Positions 6,285 through 13,485 are shown, counted from the first letter of the stretch. The stretch is 24,512 nt of DNA from Phycisphaerales bacterium UBA854 (GCA_002295885.1 DBGM01000033.1:37834-62345), one strand, 5' to 3'. The notes: generated by a model from the letters alone, not told the origin. Made by a program: numbers and translations.

Positions 6285-6482
6285 ATGTCTTGTTGCCCTC
6301 TTTGTAGTTCGACCAACCAGCTGACCATCGATGCTACGACTGTGTGCATGGAATGCGCTACCGTCGCCACGGCGGGATTCACCATCCCCGTCGGCCTGAT
6401 GGTGCTGGCCGGAGCCGTCACGGCGGCCGGAGTCGCACTGTGGAAGGCCACTCGTCGTGCAGCACGAGTGCTGCCGGCCTGA
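6285..6482 (+). CDS. Small Cys4 zinc-ribbon membrane protein, unknown function
   Basis: A 65-residue protein that I do not recognise as a named family. The ATG follows an excellent ribosome site (ACAGGAGAAACAG). Residues 3-24 hold CCPLCSSTNQ...CMEC, two CxxC knuckles 13 residues apart (Cys4/Cys7 and Cys21/Cys24, with an extra Cys3), which is a typical zinc-ribbon. Residues 27-54 form one hydrophobic helix (GFTIPVGLMVLAGAVTAAGVAL), followed by a basic tail (KATRRAARV), which suggests an N-out/C-in membrane topology. It lies 58 bases after the His/Asp-rich protein and is followed by a strong terminator, so it may be the last gene of that unit or a separate one. A part in metal handling or sensing is suggested by context only. 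Confidence 0.7.
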   Translation: MSCCPLCSSTNQLTIDATTVCMECATVATAGFTIPVGLMVLAGAVTAAGVALWKATRRAARVLPA

Positions 6483-6506
6483 TCGACATCTGTCGAAGTA
6501 CATAAA

Positions 6507-6543
6507 GCAGGAAGCCTCGCCTCGGCGGGGCTTCCTGCATTTT
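6507..6543 (+). terminator. Rho-independent terminator
   Basis: GCAGGAAGCCTCGC, loop CTCG, then GCGGGGCTTCCTGC form a 14-bp stem with one G-T pair, followed by ATTTT. It closes the plus-strand unit that ends with the microprotein gene. Confidence 0.85.
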
Positions 6544-6617
6544 GAATTGTCGCACAACCGGGTGCTATGCTTTCATGGGACTGCAATGCTTCGAGTCCGT
6601 CCGATCCGGAGGCACCC

Positions 6618-7133
6618 ATGACGATTCCCACCCAGGTCCGACCGCCTGGCTTCACGGACCACGCGTTCGACTTCTCGTGCACCATCGATCGACCGTGGCG
6701 TGCGGTATGGGACTGGTTGCTGGAGCCGGACACGTTCGTGAAAGGCCAGTTCTGGCCCTTCCGGGTCGAGTTCCTCGACACTCCATCGGAGGACGGATCG
6801 GTGGCCCGAGGCTTCGACGTCGGGACGCTCAACGCCCACCACGGCCCGTTCATGAACTTCTGTGGTGTCGTCACCCGGGTCGAAATCGGTGAAGCCGGAG
6901 CGGTGCGGGATCTGGAATACGCCTACGGCGCATATGCCCTGGCCTTCCGCCTGATTCGTCCCGTCCTGCTTCGCATCGAGGTCAAGGAGGTCGCGGAGCA
7001 GCGGTGTCGGGTGGACGTCAGGGTCGAATCCTTCGTCCGCAGCTGGTTCGGCAGCATTTGGACGCTTGCCCAGCGCTGCTTCTGGCCTTCATTCGGTCGA
7101 ATGGTACGACGTGCGATGCGTGCCCGTACGTAG
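6618..7133 (+). CDS. SRPBCC-fold (START-like) protein
   Basis: Cytosolic protein of 171 residues with the SRPBCC helix-grip fold, a hydrophobic ligand pocket family. ATG 6618 is set by GGAGG five bases upstream; an upstream ATG at 6567 in the same frame has no ribosome site. A -10-like TATGCT at 6566-6571 would give a leader of about 40 bases. The start of the fold is visible as DFSCTIDRPWRAVWDWLLEPDTFVKGQFWPF, the usual 'strand, then Pro-x-x-VW-x-W/L helix'. Middle strands include GFDVGTLNAHHGPFMNFCG, and the C-terminal amphipathic helix ends with FGRMVRRAMRA. No catalytic residues are known for such members; the ligand is unknown. The next gene follows after 74 bases. Confidence 0.7.
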   Translation: MTIPTQVRPPGFTDHAFDFSCTIDRPWRAVWDWLLEPDTFVKGQFWPFRVEFLDTPSEDGSVARGFDVGTLNAHHGPFMNFCGVVTRVEIGEAGAVRDLEYAYGAYALAFRLIRPVLLRIEVKEVAEQRCRVDVRVESFVRSWFGSIWTLAQRCFWPSFGRMVRRAMRART

Positions 7134-7195
7134 CCTTCAACCGGGCCACGCCGGTCCGGCGGGGGCATTTGCGGGCCACCCCGATGCACAACGCG

Positions 7196-7201
7196 TATAC
7201 T
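7196..7201 (+). promoter_or_regulatory. Candidate -10 box giving a leaderless message
   Basis: TATACT is followed by six bases (TCTGCC) and then ATG 7208. Transcription would start at or next to the A of the ATG, so the DUF1338 enzyme message would be leaderless. No convincing -35 is seen. Confidence 0.4.
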
Positions 7202-7207
7202 TCTGCC

Positions 7208-8809
7208 ATGTCCAGCCGGTTCGTCGATCCGATCGCCATGCAGCACTCGCTCTTCGCCGAGTTGAGCCGCATGTTCGGTTCCGAGGTGCCGCTGTACGAC
7301 AAGTCCCTGGCCGTGAACAACTGCTGCAACCGCTTCCTGATCGAGTTTCTCGCCTCGGGATTCGAGGGCTTCTCCGTCACCGATGAACAGTTGCGGGCGA
7401 CTTCCCGTGAGCGGCACGGTGCCATCCGGATCGGGCGTGAGGACGAGTTCCGCTGGATCACCCGGTATTTCGCGTGCTTCGGCATGGAGCCCCACAACTT
7501 CTACGACATGACGAGTATCGGCGCCAAGAGCCAGCCGGTCATCGCCACGGCCTTCCGATCCGCCGTGGATCCCGAGAACCGTGTCTTCTCGTCCCTGTTG
7601 CGGACCGACTACTTCGACGACGAGACCGCCCGTCGGGTGGAGGGACTGCTGGCGACGCGGGAGGTGTTCTCGGAGCGGGCCCGTGCCCTGATCGAGCGAT
7701 GCGAGGCCCAGGGCGGTCTCGACGAGGCCGACGCCAGGGCGCTCATCGAAGAGGGCACCGGTCGCATCTTCAAGTGGACGGGCAAGGCCAGGGATCGGGC
7801 CCTCTACGATGATCTCTGCGGGGCGGGCTTCAAGATCGCCGCGGACATCGCCTGCTTCTCGTCGCACCATCTGAACCATCTGACGCCCAATACGCTGTGC
7901 ATCGATCTCTACTCCGATGCCATGAAATGGCGACTGGGCCTGCTTGATCGCGGGGAGTTCGTCGCCCGGGCGAATCGGACGCTGGCCTTCCTCGACGGCA
8001 TGGCGGACGCCGACTGGCTGCTGCTGCACTTCCGGCATCTCGGACACGATGAGGTCGACGCCTACGTTCGTCGTCCCGTCTCCGATGATCGTCGCGCAGA
8101 ACTGGTGTCGCAACTGGCGGATGACCTCGACATCCCGGAGCTCGATCTGGCCGTTCTTCCCCACAACGGATACAAGGACCAGACGGAGGGCCCGGATGCC
8201 GGAGTGCAGGTCCTGCTGCGACAGGACGCCTACCGTGCACTCACCGAACCCATCCGCTTCGTCGACGAGGATCCTCCGTTCGACACCTCGCACACCGCGC
8301 GGTTCGGAGAGATCGAGCAGCGGTTCTATGCCACCACTCCGACCGGACGAAGCCTGTACGACGAGTGCCTGGCGGCCCAGACGGCCGCTCCGGACGATCC
8401 GGAACCCTTCGCGCCCTTTCCCGCGACCCTTCCGGAACTGCTCGAGCGGGGGCTGGTCTACGCCACCTACGAGCCCTCCGCCGCAGCGCGTTCGGGTGAC
8501 GCCGTCGTCGACACCGCGGATGTCATACAGCTGATGCGGGACGGCGTGCTTCGCCGGCGTGGTCTGCGATACGAGGACTTCCTGCCGTTCTCCGCGGCGG
8601 GCATCTTCGCCAGCAACCTCGATCAGTACGGCACCGAATCCACGGCCCAGGAGCGGCCCACCTACACCCGTGAACAGATGGAGGCCGTCATCGGTCGCCC
8701 CATCATCGACACCGACCGGGCGTACCGGGCCATGCAGGACGCCAGCCTGGTGTCTGCTTTCCGATCTCTCGGTGCGGAGCATCTTCTGGACACGGCTCCG
8801 GACGAGTGA
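7208..8809 (+). CDS. DUF1338 enzyme, HglS/YdcJ-type 2-oxoadipate dioxygenase/decarboxylase
   Basis: Non-heme iron enzyme of 533 residues in the VOC-fold DUF1338 family. Characterised HglS converts 2-oxoadipate to D-2-hydroxyglutarate in lysine breakdown. Family motifs in order: RERHGAIRIG with His70, CFGMEPHNFYDMTS (about 91-104), HHLNHLTPNTL (His220, His221, His224), THTARFGEIEQR-like SHTARFGEIEQR (Glu368 or Glu370), and YEDFLPFSAAGIFASNL. The three sites fit the His-His-Glu iron ligands of HglS, including identical numbering of the first His. YdcJ and HglS have about 450 residues; the extra length is an insertion of about 75 residues after LCIDLYSDAM (codons near 7917-8140). ATG 7208 was chosen because of the -10 box just before it; ATG 7184 is in frame too. 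The substrate here could differ. No other lysine-degradation gene is in the window, and the convergent D-lactate dehydrogenase ends 31 bases away. Confidence 0.88.
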   Translation: MSSRFVDPIAMQHSLFAELSRMFGSEVPLYDKSLAVNNCCNRFLIEFLASGFEGFSVTDEQLRATSRERHGAIRIGREDEFRWITRYFACFGMEPHNFYDMTSIGAKSQPVIATAFRSAVDPENRVFSSLLRTDYFDDETARRVEGLLATREVFSERARALIERCEAQGGLDEADARALIEEGTGRIFKWTGKARDRALYDDLCGAGFKIAADIACFSSHHLNHLTPNTLCIDLYSDAMKWRLGLLDRGEFVARANRTLAFLDGMADADWLLLHFRHLGHDEVDAYVRRPVSDDRRAELVSQLADDLDIPELDLAVLPHNGYKDQTEGPDAGVQVLLRQDAYRALTEPIRFVDEDPPFDTSHTARFGEIEQRFYATTPTGRSLYDECLAAQTAAPDDPEPFAPFPATLPELLERGLVYATYEPSAAARSGDAVVDTADVIQLMRDGVLRRRGLRYEDFLPFSAAGIFASNLDQYGTESTAQERPTYTREQMEAVIGRPIIDTDRAYRAMQDASLVSAFRSLGAEHLLDTAPDE

Positions 8810-8839
8810 TTCGTTCCGAACGCCGGTCGCTGAAGCGCA

Positions 8840-10522
8840 TCAGCGTCGTCGCTTGCTGGTCTTTCCGATTCCCGGATTGAAGGTGTTGGTCGGATCGAGC
8901 TTCCGATGGAAGTCCTTGACGACCGGCTCTGCCTCGTAGAGATGCCCGACGTTGTGTTCGGCGGGGAACTTGGCCCCCCGCGCCTCCAGGCGTTCGAGCA
9001 TCAGGGTTTTGATCCGCTCGAGATCGGCTTCCTTGCGGTACACGTAGATGTTGTGGAAGACGTGGCACATGTAGTGCCCGTAGGACAGGTTGAGCACCAT
9101 GTCCCTGGTCAGTTCCTCAGGCAACTCTTCGACCCATTCGGGATCGTTGCTCAGCAGGGCGATGTCGAGGGCGAGGACCTCCTGGGTGGTCCGCTGGTGC
9201 AGGTTCTGGTACCGGATGCCCGCCCCGGCCGCACTGAATCGGTGAAGGAGAGCCGCTTCCTGTTCCCGCTCGGAGCATTCGAAGAATTCGACGCCTTCCG
9301 TCCGACCCCAGTCGTCCTCGAGATACCGTCGGGCCTCCTCGATCGCCTCGTCGGCGGTGACCAGGATCAGCAGGTGCTCGTAGTCGTCGCGGTACTGTCG
9401 GAGTCGCTTGGGAAGATGCTGGGGGAAGAGCTTGCTGGCGTAGTAGAGGAAGATGTCGGGGAGGTACTTGGGCAGGAGGGGGATCTTGTTGAGCAGATAT
9501 TCGGCCTTCGCCTTGAGGGCATAGGCGCGGGGCAGCCGGTCGGTGCCGAGGTACTTGATGGCAAGGGCCACATCCTTCGCGTACTTCTCCGCGGCGGTGA
9601 AGGTCGCCCGGTTCATGTACTCGCCCATCTCGGGCAGATGTTCGAAGGTGCCAAGGATGTGCCGACGCATCGTGACGAAGTGATCGGGATCATTGGTGCC
9701 GAGGATGAAGACCTGCTTCTTCTTGGGCACCGCGAAGGTGTCGACCCGGACCGCAAAGCAGGCCACCTTGCCGGCGCTGCCGCTGACCTCGTAGAGTCGC
9801 TTGGGATCGGCGTTGTAGCGGTTCGGCACGCTGGCGTCGAGATCCCGGATACGGTTGACGTAGTCGGTGTCTGAGGCGGCTCGACCATCGTCGATCAGAT
9901 CCGCATCGGTGAAGTCGCCGTTCTCGAGCCGCGTAAGGATCTCCTCGGGGGTCTCGCCGAGGTTTCGGATGCCCAGGTGGTCGATCAGCTCGAGCGTGCC
10001 TTCCTCGTTGACCCGTGCGTACAGCGCGAACTCGGTGTACGACGAGCCACGCTTGCAGAGGGCGCCGCCTGCATTGTTGGCCACCCCGCCGATCACGGTG
10101 GCGCCGATGGTGGTCGAGCCGAGGACCGAATGGGGGACCCGATCGATCTTCTTCAGTTCCTGGCCCAGCTCGAAGAGGGTGGTGCCGGGAAAGGCCAGGG
10201 CCTGAGTCCCGTTCCGGAGGAGGCGGAGGCCGCGGAGCCGGCCGGTGTTGACGATGACGACCTCGCGGTCGTAGTCGAAGCCGCTGGGCGAGGAGCCGCC
10301 GGTCAGTCCGGTCTTCGTGGCCTGCATGATGATGGCGCAGTCGGCGTCCACCGCGGCCTGCAGGACCTTCCACAGTTCCACCAGGGTGGACGGGAAGATC
10401 ACCGCCGTCGCTCCTCCGAATCCGTAGCGGAATCCGGAGCGGTAGTACGCCGTGTCCATCTCCTTGGTGAGGACGTTTGCATCACCGACGAGGTCTTGGA
10501 AGGTCCTGACGAGCTTGGACAT
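8840..10522 (-). CDS. dld: Quinone-dependent D-lactate dehydrogenase (Dld type)
   Basis: Membrane-associated respiratory FAD enzyme that oxidises D-lactate to pyruvate and passes electrons to quinone. Length 560 residues against 571 in E. coli Dld, with similarity along the whole protein. FAD-binding PCMH region: FPSTLVELWKVLQAAVDAD (43-61), ATKTGLTGGSSPSG (68-81), GSTTIGATVIGGVANNAGGA (135-154). Mid-region RYNADPKRLYEVSGSAGK and the Dld-specific membrane-binding domain with KLFPQHLPKRLRQYRDDYEHL follow. The C-terminal cap has HRFSAAGAGIRYQNLH, YGHYMCHVFH, PAEHNVGHLYEA and DPTNTFNPGIGKTSKR. ATG 10522 matches the E. coli start region; the open frame extends 29 codons further without a better start. 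A paralogue with a different 2-hydroxy acid as substrate cannot be excluded. The ZIP gene lies 158 bases upstream on the same strand. Confidence 0.94.
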   Translation of the reverse strand: MSKLVRTFQDLVGDANVLTKEMDTAYYRSGFRYGFGGATAVIFPSTLVELWKVLQAAVDADCAIIMQATKTGLTGGSSPSGFDYDREVVIVNTGRLRGLRLLRNGTQALAFPGTTLFELGQELKKIDRVPHSVLGSTTIGATVIGGVANNAGGALCKRGSSYTEFALYARVNEEGTLELIDHLGIRNLGETPEEILTRLENGDFTDADLIDDGRAASDTDYVNRIRDLDASVPNRYNADPKRLYEVSGSAGKVACFAVRVDTFAVPKKKQVFILGTNDPDHFVTMRRHILGTFEHLPEMGEYMNRATFTAAEKYAKDVALAIKYLGTDRLPRAYALKAKAEYLLNKIPLLPKYLPDIFLYYASKLFPQHLPKRLRQYRDDYEHLLILVTADEAIEEARRYLEDDWGRTEGVEFFECSEREQEAALLHRFSAAGAGIRYQNLHQRTTQEVLALDIALLSNDPEWVEELPEELTRDMVLNLSYGHYMCHVFHNIYVYRKEADLERIKTLMLERLEARGAKFPAEHNVGHLYEAEPVVKDFHRKLDPTNTFNPGIGKTSKRRR

Positions 10523-10680
10523 GATCGGAATCCGGTTCCTGGGGACGGTGGCCTGGGTGGTCCGGGGTGGGGAGAAAGGTCCCGAATCGACGCAAAATCG
10601 TAGCAGCAACGGCAGCCCGAATCCATCCGAAACGGCGGACCGGGGGGATGGCGATCACCGTGATGGTCCGCAGAGGGGAT

Positions 10681-11511
10681 TCAGACCCAGACGGCCACCA
10701 ACGCCATGAGCCCGGCTCCGAGCGTGGCCCACACCAGGCGACGTCCGCGGTTGCTGCCGCCGGGGAAGAACTCCTCCCGCACGATGTCCAGCGTCGCAAT
10801 GTAGAGGAAGGTGCCGGCGGCGACCGCCTTGAACCAGGCTTCGGCCGCTCCGCCACCGCCGCCGAAGAGATCGATCGCCACGCCGCCGAGAATCACGCCC
10901 AGGGGCGTGCTGCCCACGAAGACGAGCAGGGCGGGAATGCGGGTGCGGGGAGGAATGTCGGCCTCCCGGAAGGTCGAGCCCAACGCGAAGCCCGCGGCCC
11001 CCTTGTGCGCCAGAATGGCGATGAGCAGCACGGTCGCACCGGCCGCGGTGGAGATGCCGAGGGTGATGCCGGCGATGAGGCTGTGGATCGAGAGGGTGAC
11101 CAGGAGCAGATAGGGAGCCAGGCCGGTCTTGGCTCCGGCGTCCAGGAGGGCGGCGGATTCCGGATCGGTGTGGTCGTCGCCCGCTTCGAGGGCGCGGGGG
11201 ATCACGCGTTCGAGGGCCAGTACGAGGATGAACGCAAGAGTCGCGACGGCGTAGGCCGTCGGATAGTCCAGATCAGGATAGGCCGCGGCAAAGCCGTCGC
11301 TCGCGTCGGCGAGGAGGTGGATGAGACCGGCCGCCAGCAGGACGCCGCCGGCAAAGCTGTTCCCGTAGGCGATGGCCCGGCTGCTGCCCCGGCGGGCGGC
11401 GAACCAGGGAGCGAAGACGCCCGCTCCGCCCATCAGGGCGATCAGCATCGCCCAGAGGATGATCAGCGCAAGACCGGGAGTGACGGTGGCGGACGTGCTC
11501 GAAATCAGCAT
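10681..11511 (-). CDS. ZIP family divalent metal transporter
   Basis: Integral membrane metal-ion permease of the ZIP family, 276 residues with about eight helices. Typical features are LLAAGLIHLLADA in helix 2 (57-70), a loop with GDDHTDPE, helix 4 with LSIHSLIAGITLG (140-152), helix 5 with ILAHKGAAGFALG (166-178), and AAGTFLYIATLDIVREEF near the end. In most ZIPs helix 4 reads H-S-x-x-E-G; the ligand Glu is Ala147 here, so the transport site may be altered. ATG 11511 has a fair ribosome site (AGGATGACCGC). Zinc, iron and manganese are the usual substrates. The presence of a Fur/Zur-type regulator and His-rich secreted protein in the same window makes zinc attractive, but no operator is seen in front of this gene. 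Confidence 0.9.
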   Translation of the reverse strand: MLISSTSATVTPGLALIILWAMLIALMGGAGVFAPWFAARRGSSRAIAYGNSFAGGVLLAAGLIHLLADASDGFAAAYPDLDYPTAYAVATLAFILVLALERVIPRALEAGDDHTDPESAALLDAGAKTGLAPYLLLVTLSIHSLIAGITLGISTAAGATVLLIAILAHKGAAGFALGSTFREADIPPRTRIPALLVFVGSTPLGVILGGVAIDLFGGGGGAAEAWFKAVAAGTFLYIATLDIVREEFFPGGSNRGRRLVWATLGAGLMALVAVWV

Positions 11512-11596
11512 GCGGTCATCCTATTTGCTTTGGGGGCGTAGTTCCAAGCCGTTGATCCGGCAAACCGGGATGGAATCACACCCGCAATATACGGAC

Positions 11597-11824
11597 TTAA
11601 TCGTGATGCCGCGGCACCAGGGTGGACATGTTCGCGATGAACCATGCCGAAGCGGCGCACAACTGCAGGTACTCGCCGGCGGACCAGTCGTCGTACGCGA
11701 ACACGCTGATGATCCAGCACACGCTCGCGGTCGTCTGGCCCAGCCATTCGATCCGAAGGACTCGAGCCGCCAGCGACGGGGGGGCGGAGGGCATCGGTGC
11801 GGGATCCGGGTTCTCGTTCAGCAT
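11597..11824 (-). CDS. Two-helix membrane microprotein, unknown
   Basis: A 75-residue protein that I do not recognise by name. After a Pro-rich start (NENPDPAPMPSAPP) come RVLRIEWLGQTTASVCWIIS, a first membrane helix, then VFAYDDWSAGEYLQ and a second helix LQLCAASAWFIANMSTLV. One Cys, two His and several Trp lie at the membrane borders. The ATG at 11824 overlaps the last codons of the flavoprotein gene by seven bases and has GGAGAGGA about 8 bases upstream, inside the flavoprotein's Cys-rich tail codons; ATG 11830 would be too near to that site. Translation is therefore probably coupled to the flavoprotein, pointing to a shared function, perhaps as its membrane partner. That is inferred from gene order only. 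Confidence 0.65.
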   Translation of the reverse strand: MLNENPDPAPMPSAPPSLAARVLRIEWLGQTTASVCWIISVFAYDDWSAGEYLQLCAASAWFIANMSTLVPRHHD

Positions 11825-12951
11825 GTGCATTCCTCTCCGCAGCAGGACAGGTCGTCGAGGTACATCCCCCAGTTCCGGTATTCGTCGAGCAGGGGTGCCG
11901 GGAGTCCGAGGGAGGTGGCGATCTTCTTGGCGACCACCGCGAACCGCATACGGTACTTGAAGATGAAGCAGAAGATGTGGCCGTCGTGGCGGACGGCGGG
12001 GCCGCACAGATGGAGCCCCGGAACGATCGTGGATTCGTCGTCCTCGTTCAGCAGCGGGAAGCCGTCCTCACGCTCCTCGAACAGGTCCATGACGAGCTTG
12101 TGGCTGCCCGCGAAGCCGCCGGCCATGATCGGCGGGACGGCGGTCCGGAACCTGCGTTCGTCCATGGTGGCGATGTCGAGGGTGGACACCTCGTGGGTGC
12201 GGCCGGAGCGGGTGACCGAATGCACCAGGGTGTTGGGGTAGAGCTTCACGTTCTCCGAGAAACGGGGATCCCGCATCCGCTCCAGGGTGAACGTCGACAG
12301 GGCCGAACTGGGGTCGGACGTCGGCTCCTCCCACGGGCAGTTGCAGTCGAACACCCGCACCTTGCAGCCCCGGGTGGCCAGGTGGTAGGCGGCGTCGATG
12401 CCGCTTTCGAATCCTCCGATGATCACGAAGTCGTCGCCCTCGAGGCCCTCGTAGCTGTCGATCATCGCGGTGTGGCGGCAGAGATCGCTTCCCGTGAATT
12501 CGCTGAGGCTTGGGTACTGGAACTCGCCCGCGGCCCAGATCACGTGTCGAGCCCGCAAGGTCTCCGAGTCGGTGTCGATGACGAACTCCTCGCCGAGCTT
12601 CGACACCCGGAGGACGTCCGTCTTCTCCTGCACGGGGAGCTCGCCCTGGACCGCGACCATCTTGATGTACCGGGCGTAGTCCTCGCCGGTCGGATGCTCG
12701 ACCTTGATGCTGAAGGCGGGTGAGGTGCCGATGGCAATCGAGTTCAGATCCAGCATGCCCACCGAGTTGGTGGTGAAGGACGGAGTGATGAAGCGGGTCT
12801 CGTCCGGCCACGCGGCAAAGGAACTGCCGACCGTGTGGCGTTCGAGCACCAGGAAGTTGTCGACCCCGGCATCCCGCAGGGTGATCGCCACCCCGATGCC
12901 TGCGGCACCTCCTCCGACAACGATGACGTCGTACACTTTTCTCTTCATCAT
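11818..12951 (-). CDS. FAD-dependent NAD(P)-binding oxidoreductase with Cys-rich tail
   Basis: Cytosolic flavoprotein of 377 residues from the FMO/CzcO/thioredoxin-reductase-like group. The N-terminal Rossmann motif is DVIVVGGGAAGIGVAITLRDAG (8-29), followed by VLERHTVGSSFAAW and ETRFITPSFTTNSVG. The second nucleotide motif is FVIIGGFESGIDAAYHLATRG, and the FAD-binding end is IVPGLHLCGPAVRHDG. The substrate is unknown. The protein ends in DDLSCCGEECTC, five Cys in the last nine residues, suitable for binding metal or for redox work. Two adjacent ATG codons (12951 and 12948) are equally good; both follow a weak GAGAG. A perfect inverted repeat and a TATACT box lie upstream, so expression is probably controlled by a dimeric regulator. 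A membrane microprotein overlaps its 3' end. Confidence 0.85.
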   Translation of the reverse strand: MMKRKVYDVIVVGGGAAGIGVAITLRDAGVDNFLVLERHTVGSSFAAWPDETRFITPSFTTNSVGMLDLNSIAIGTSPAFSIKVEHPTGEDYARYIKMVAVQGELPVQEKTDVLRVSKLGEEFVIDTDSETLRARHVIWAAGEFQYPSLSEFTGSDLCRHTAMIDSYEGLEGDDFVIIGGFESGIDAAYHLATRGCKVRVFDCNCPWEEPTSDPSSALSTFTLERMRDPRFSENVKLYPNTLVHSVTRSGRTHEVSTLDIATMDERRFRTAVPPIMAGGFAGSHKLVMDLFEEREDGFPLLNEDDESTIVPGLHLCGPAVRHDGHIFCFIFKYRMRFAVVAKKIATSLGLPAPLLDEYRNWGMYLDDLSCCGEECTC

Positions 12952-12984
12952 GGACTCTCGGTGAAGCCTGTCACGAACCATAGA

Positions 12985-13010
12985 CTTATTGGCACCATCG
13001 TGCCAATAAG
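12985..13010. promoter_or_regulatory. Perfect 11-bp inverted repeat, candidate operator
   Basis: CTTATTGGCAC, four bases, then GTGCCAATAAG. It lies 34 bases before the flavoprotein start and just downstream of the likely transcription start given by TATACT at 13020-13025, a position suited to a repressor. Nothing similar was seen elsewhere in the window. Confidence 0.7.
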
Positions 13011-13019
13011 AAGCCTTCA

Positions 13020-13025
13020 AGTATA
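13020..13025 (-). promoter_or_regulatory. Candidate -10 box of the flavoprotein gene
   Basis: TATACT on the minus strand, ten bases upstream of the inverted repeat. Transcription would start near 13013. No good -35 is visible, so an activator or extended recognition may be needed. Confidence 0.4.
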
Positions 13026-13084
13026 GGGACTTCCGGGATGAAATCCTGCGCAGGGTGCGGGCCGTCGGTGGCGGACCAACAACA

Positions 13085-13106
13085 AACCCCGCCTTGCGGC
13101 GGGGTT
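13085..13106 (-). terminator. Rho-independent terminator after tRNA-Gly
   Basis: AACCCCGCC, loop of four, GGCGGGGTT form a perfect 9-bp stem. Read on the minus strand it is followed by TGTTGTT and lies 53 bases after the tRNA 3' end. On the plus strand nothing is transcribed into it, so it most likely ends the tRNA transcript. Confidence 0.75.
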
Positions 13107-13159
13107 CATTCGCCCGGAAATGCCGGCGAGAGACCGGAAATCCGGGGCAAGGGTTGGAA

Positions 13160-13231
13160 AGCGGGTGAACGGATTCGAACCGTCGACATTCACGTTGGCA
13201 ACGTGACGCTCTACCACTGAGCTACACCCGC
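13160..13231 (-). tRNA. tRNA-Gly (anticodon GCC)
   Basis: The minus strand folds as a complete cloverleaf: acceptor GCGGGTG / CACCCGC, D arm GCTC-AGTGGTA-GAGC, anticodon stem CACGT / ACGTG with loop TGCCA centred on GCC, T arm GACGG-TTCGAAT-CCGTT, and discriminator U. The 3' CCA is not encoded. The anticodon reads GGC and GGU glycine codons. It is a single-gene unit with its own promoter and terminator. Confidence 0.95.
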
Positions 13232-13265
13232 GCGGGTGGCCGGGCCGAAGCCCGACCGGCCAAGA

Positions 13266-13293
13266 AGGATACCACGCCTGCCGTCGATGGCAA
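13266..13293 (-). promoter_or_regulatory. Promoter of tRNA-Gly
   Basis: On the minus strand TTGCCA (13288-13293, 5 of 6 to TTGACA), a 16-base spacer and TATCCT (13266-13271, 4 of 6 to TATAAT). Transcription would begin near 13260, giving a GC-rich 5' leader of about 28 bases before the mature tRNA. Confidence 0.6.
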
Positions 13294-13485
13294 GCCGGGG
13301 GAGGCGTCCGGGTGTTTCCCGGGCCGCCCGGGCGTGTGTGGGCCACGATTATCGGTGACCATCCCGGTCGCAGTACCACATCCAGGGTCGCAGGGTCCGG
13401 TCCCCCCGACAGGAATCACGTGAGCAAATCGTCATTTCACTGGACCGGCGCCGCCTCCGGGGGCAGGCTACCGTGGAACCGATTC

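Noticed and set aside
8906..9874. A 322-residue plus-strand open frame opposite dld.
   Set aside because: It is a shadow of the well-conserved Dld protein, with no start signal or family resemblance.
12990..13005. Sigma-54-like TTGGCAC...TGC motif in the inverted repeat.
   Set aside because: The GG to GC distance is one base shorter than the -24/-12 consensus requires, and the motif is explained by the symmetry of the repeat.
13008..13021. A 14-base match (AAGAAGCCTTCAAG) with a site inside the lipoprotein gene near 17248.
   Set aside because: About one such match is expected by chance in a window of this size, and the second copy lies in coding sequence.
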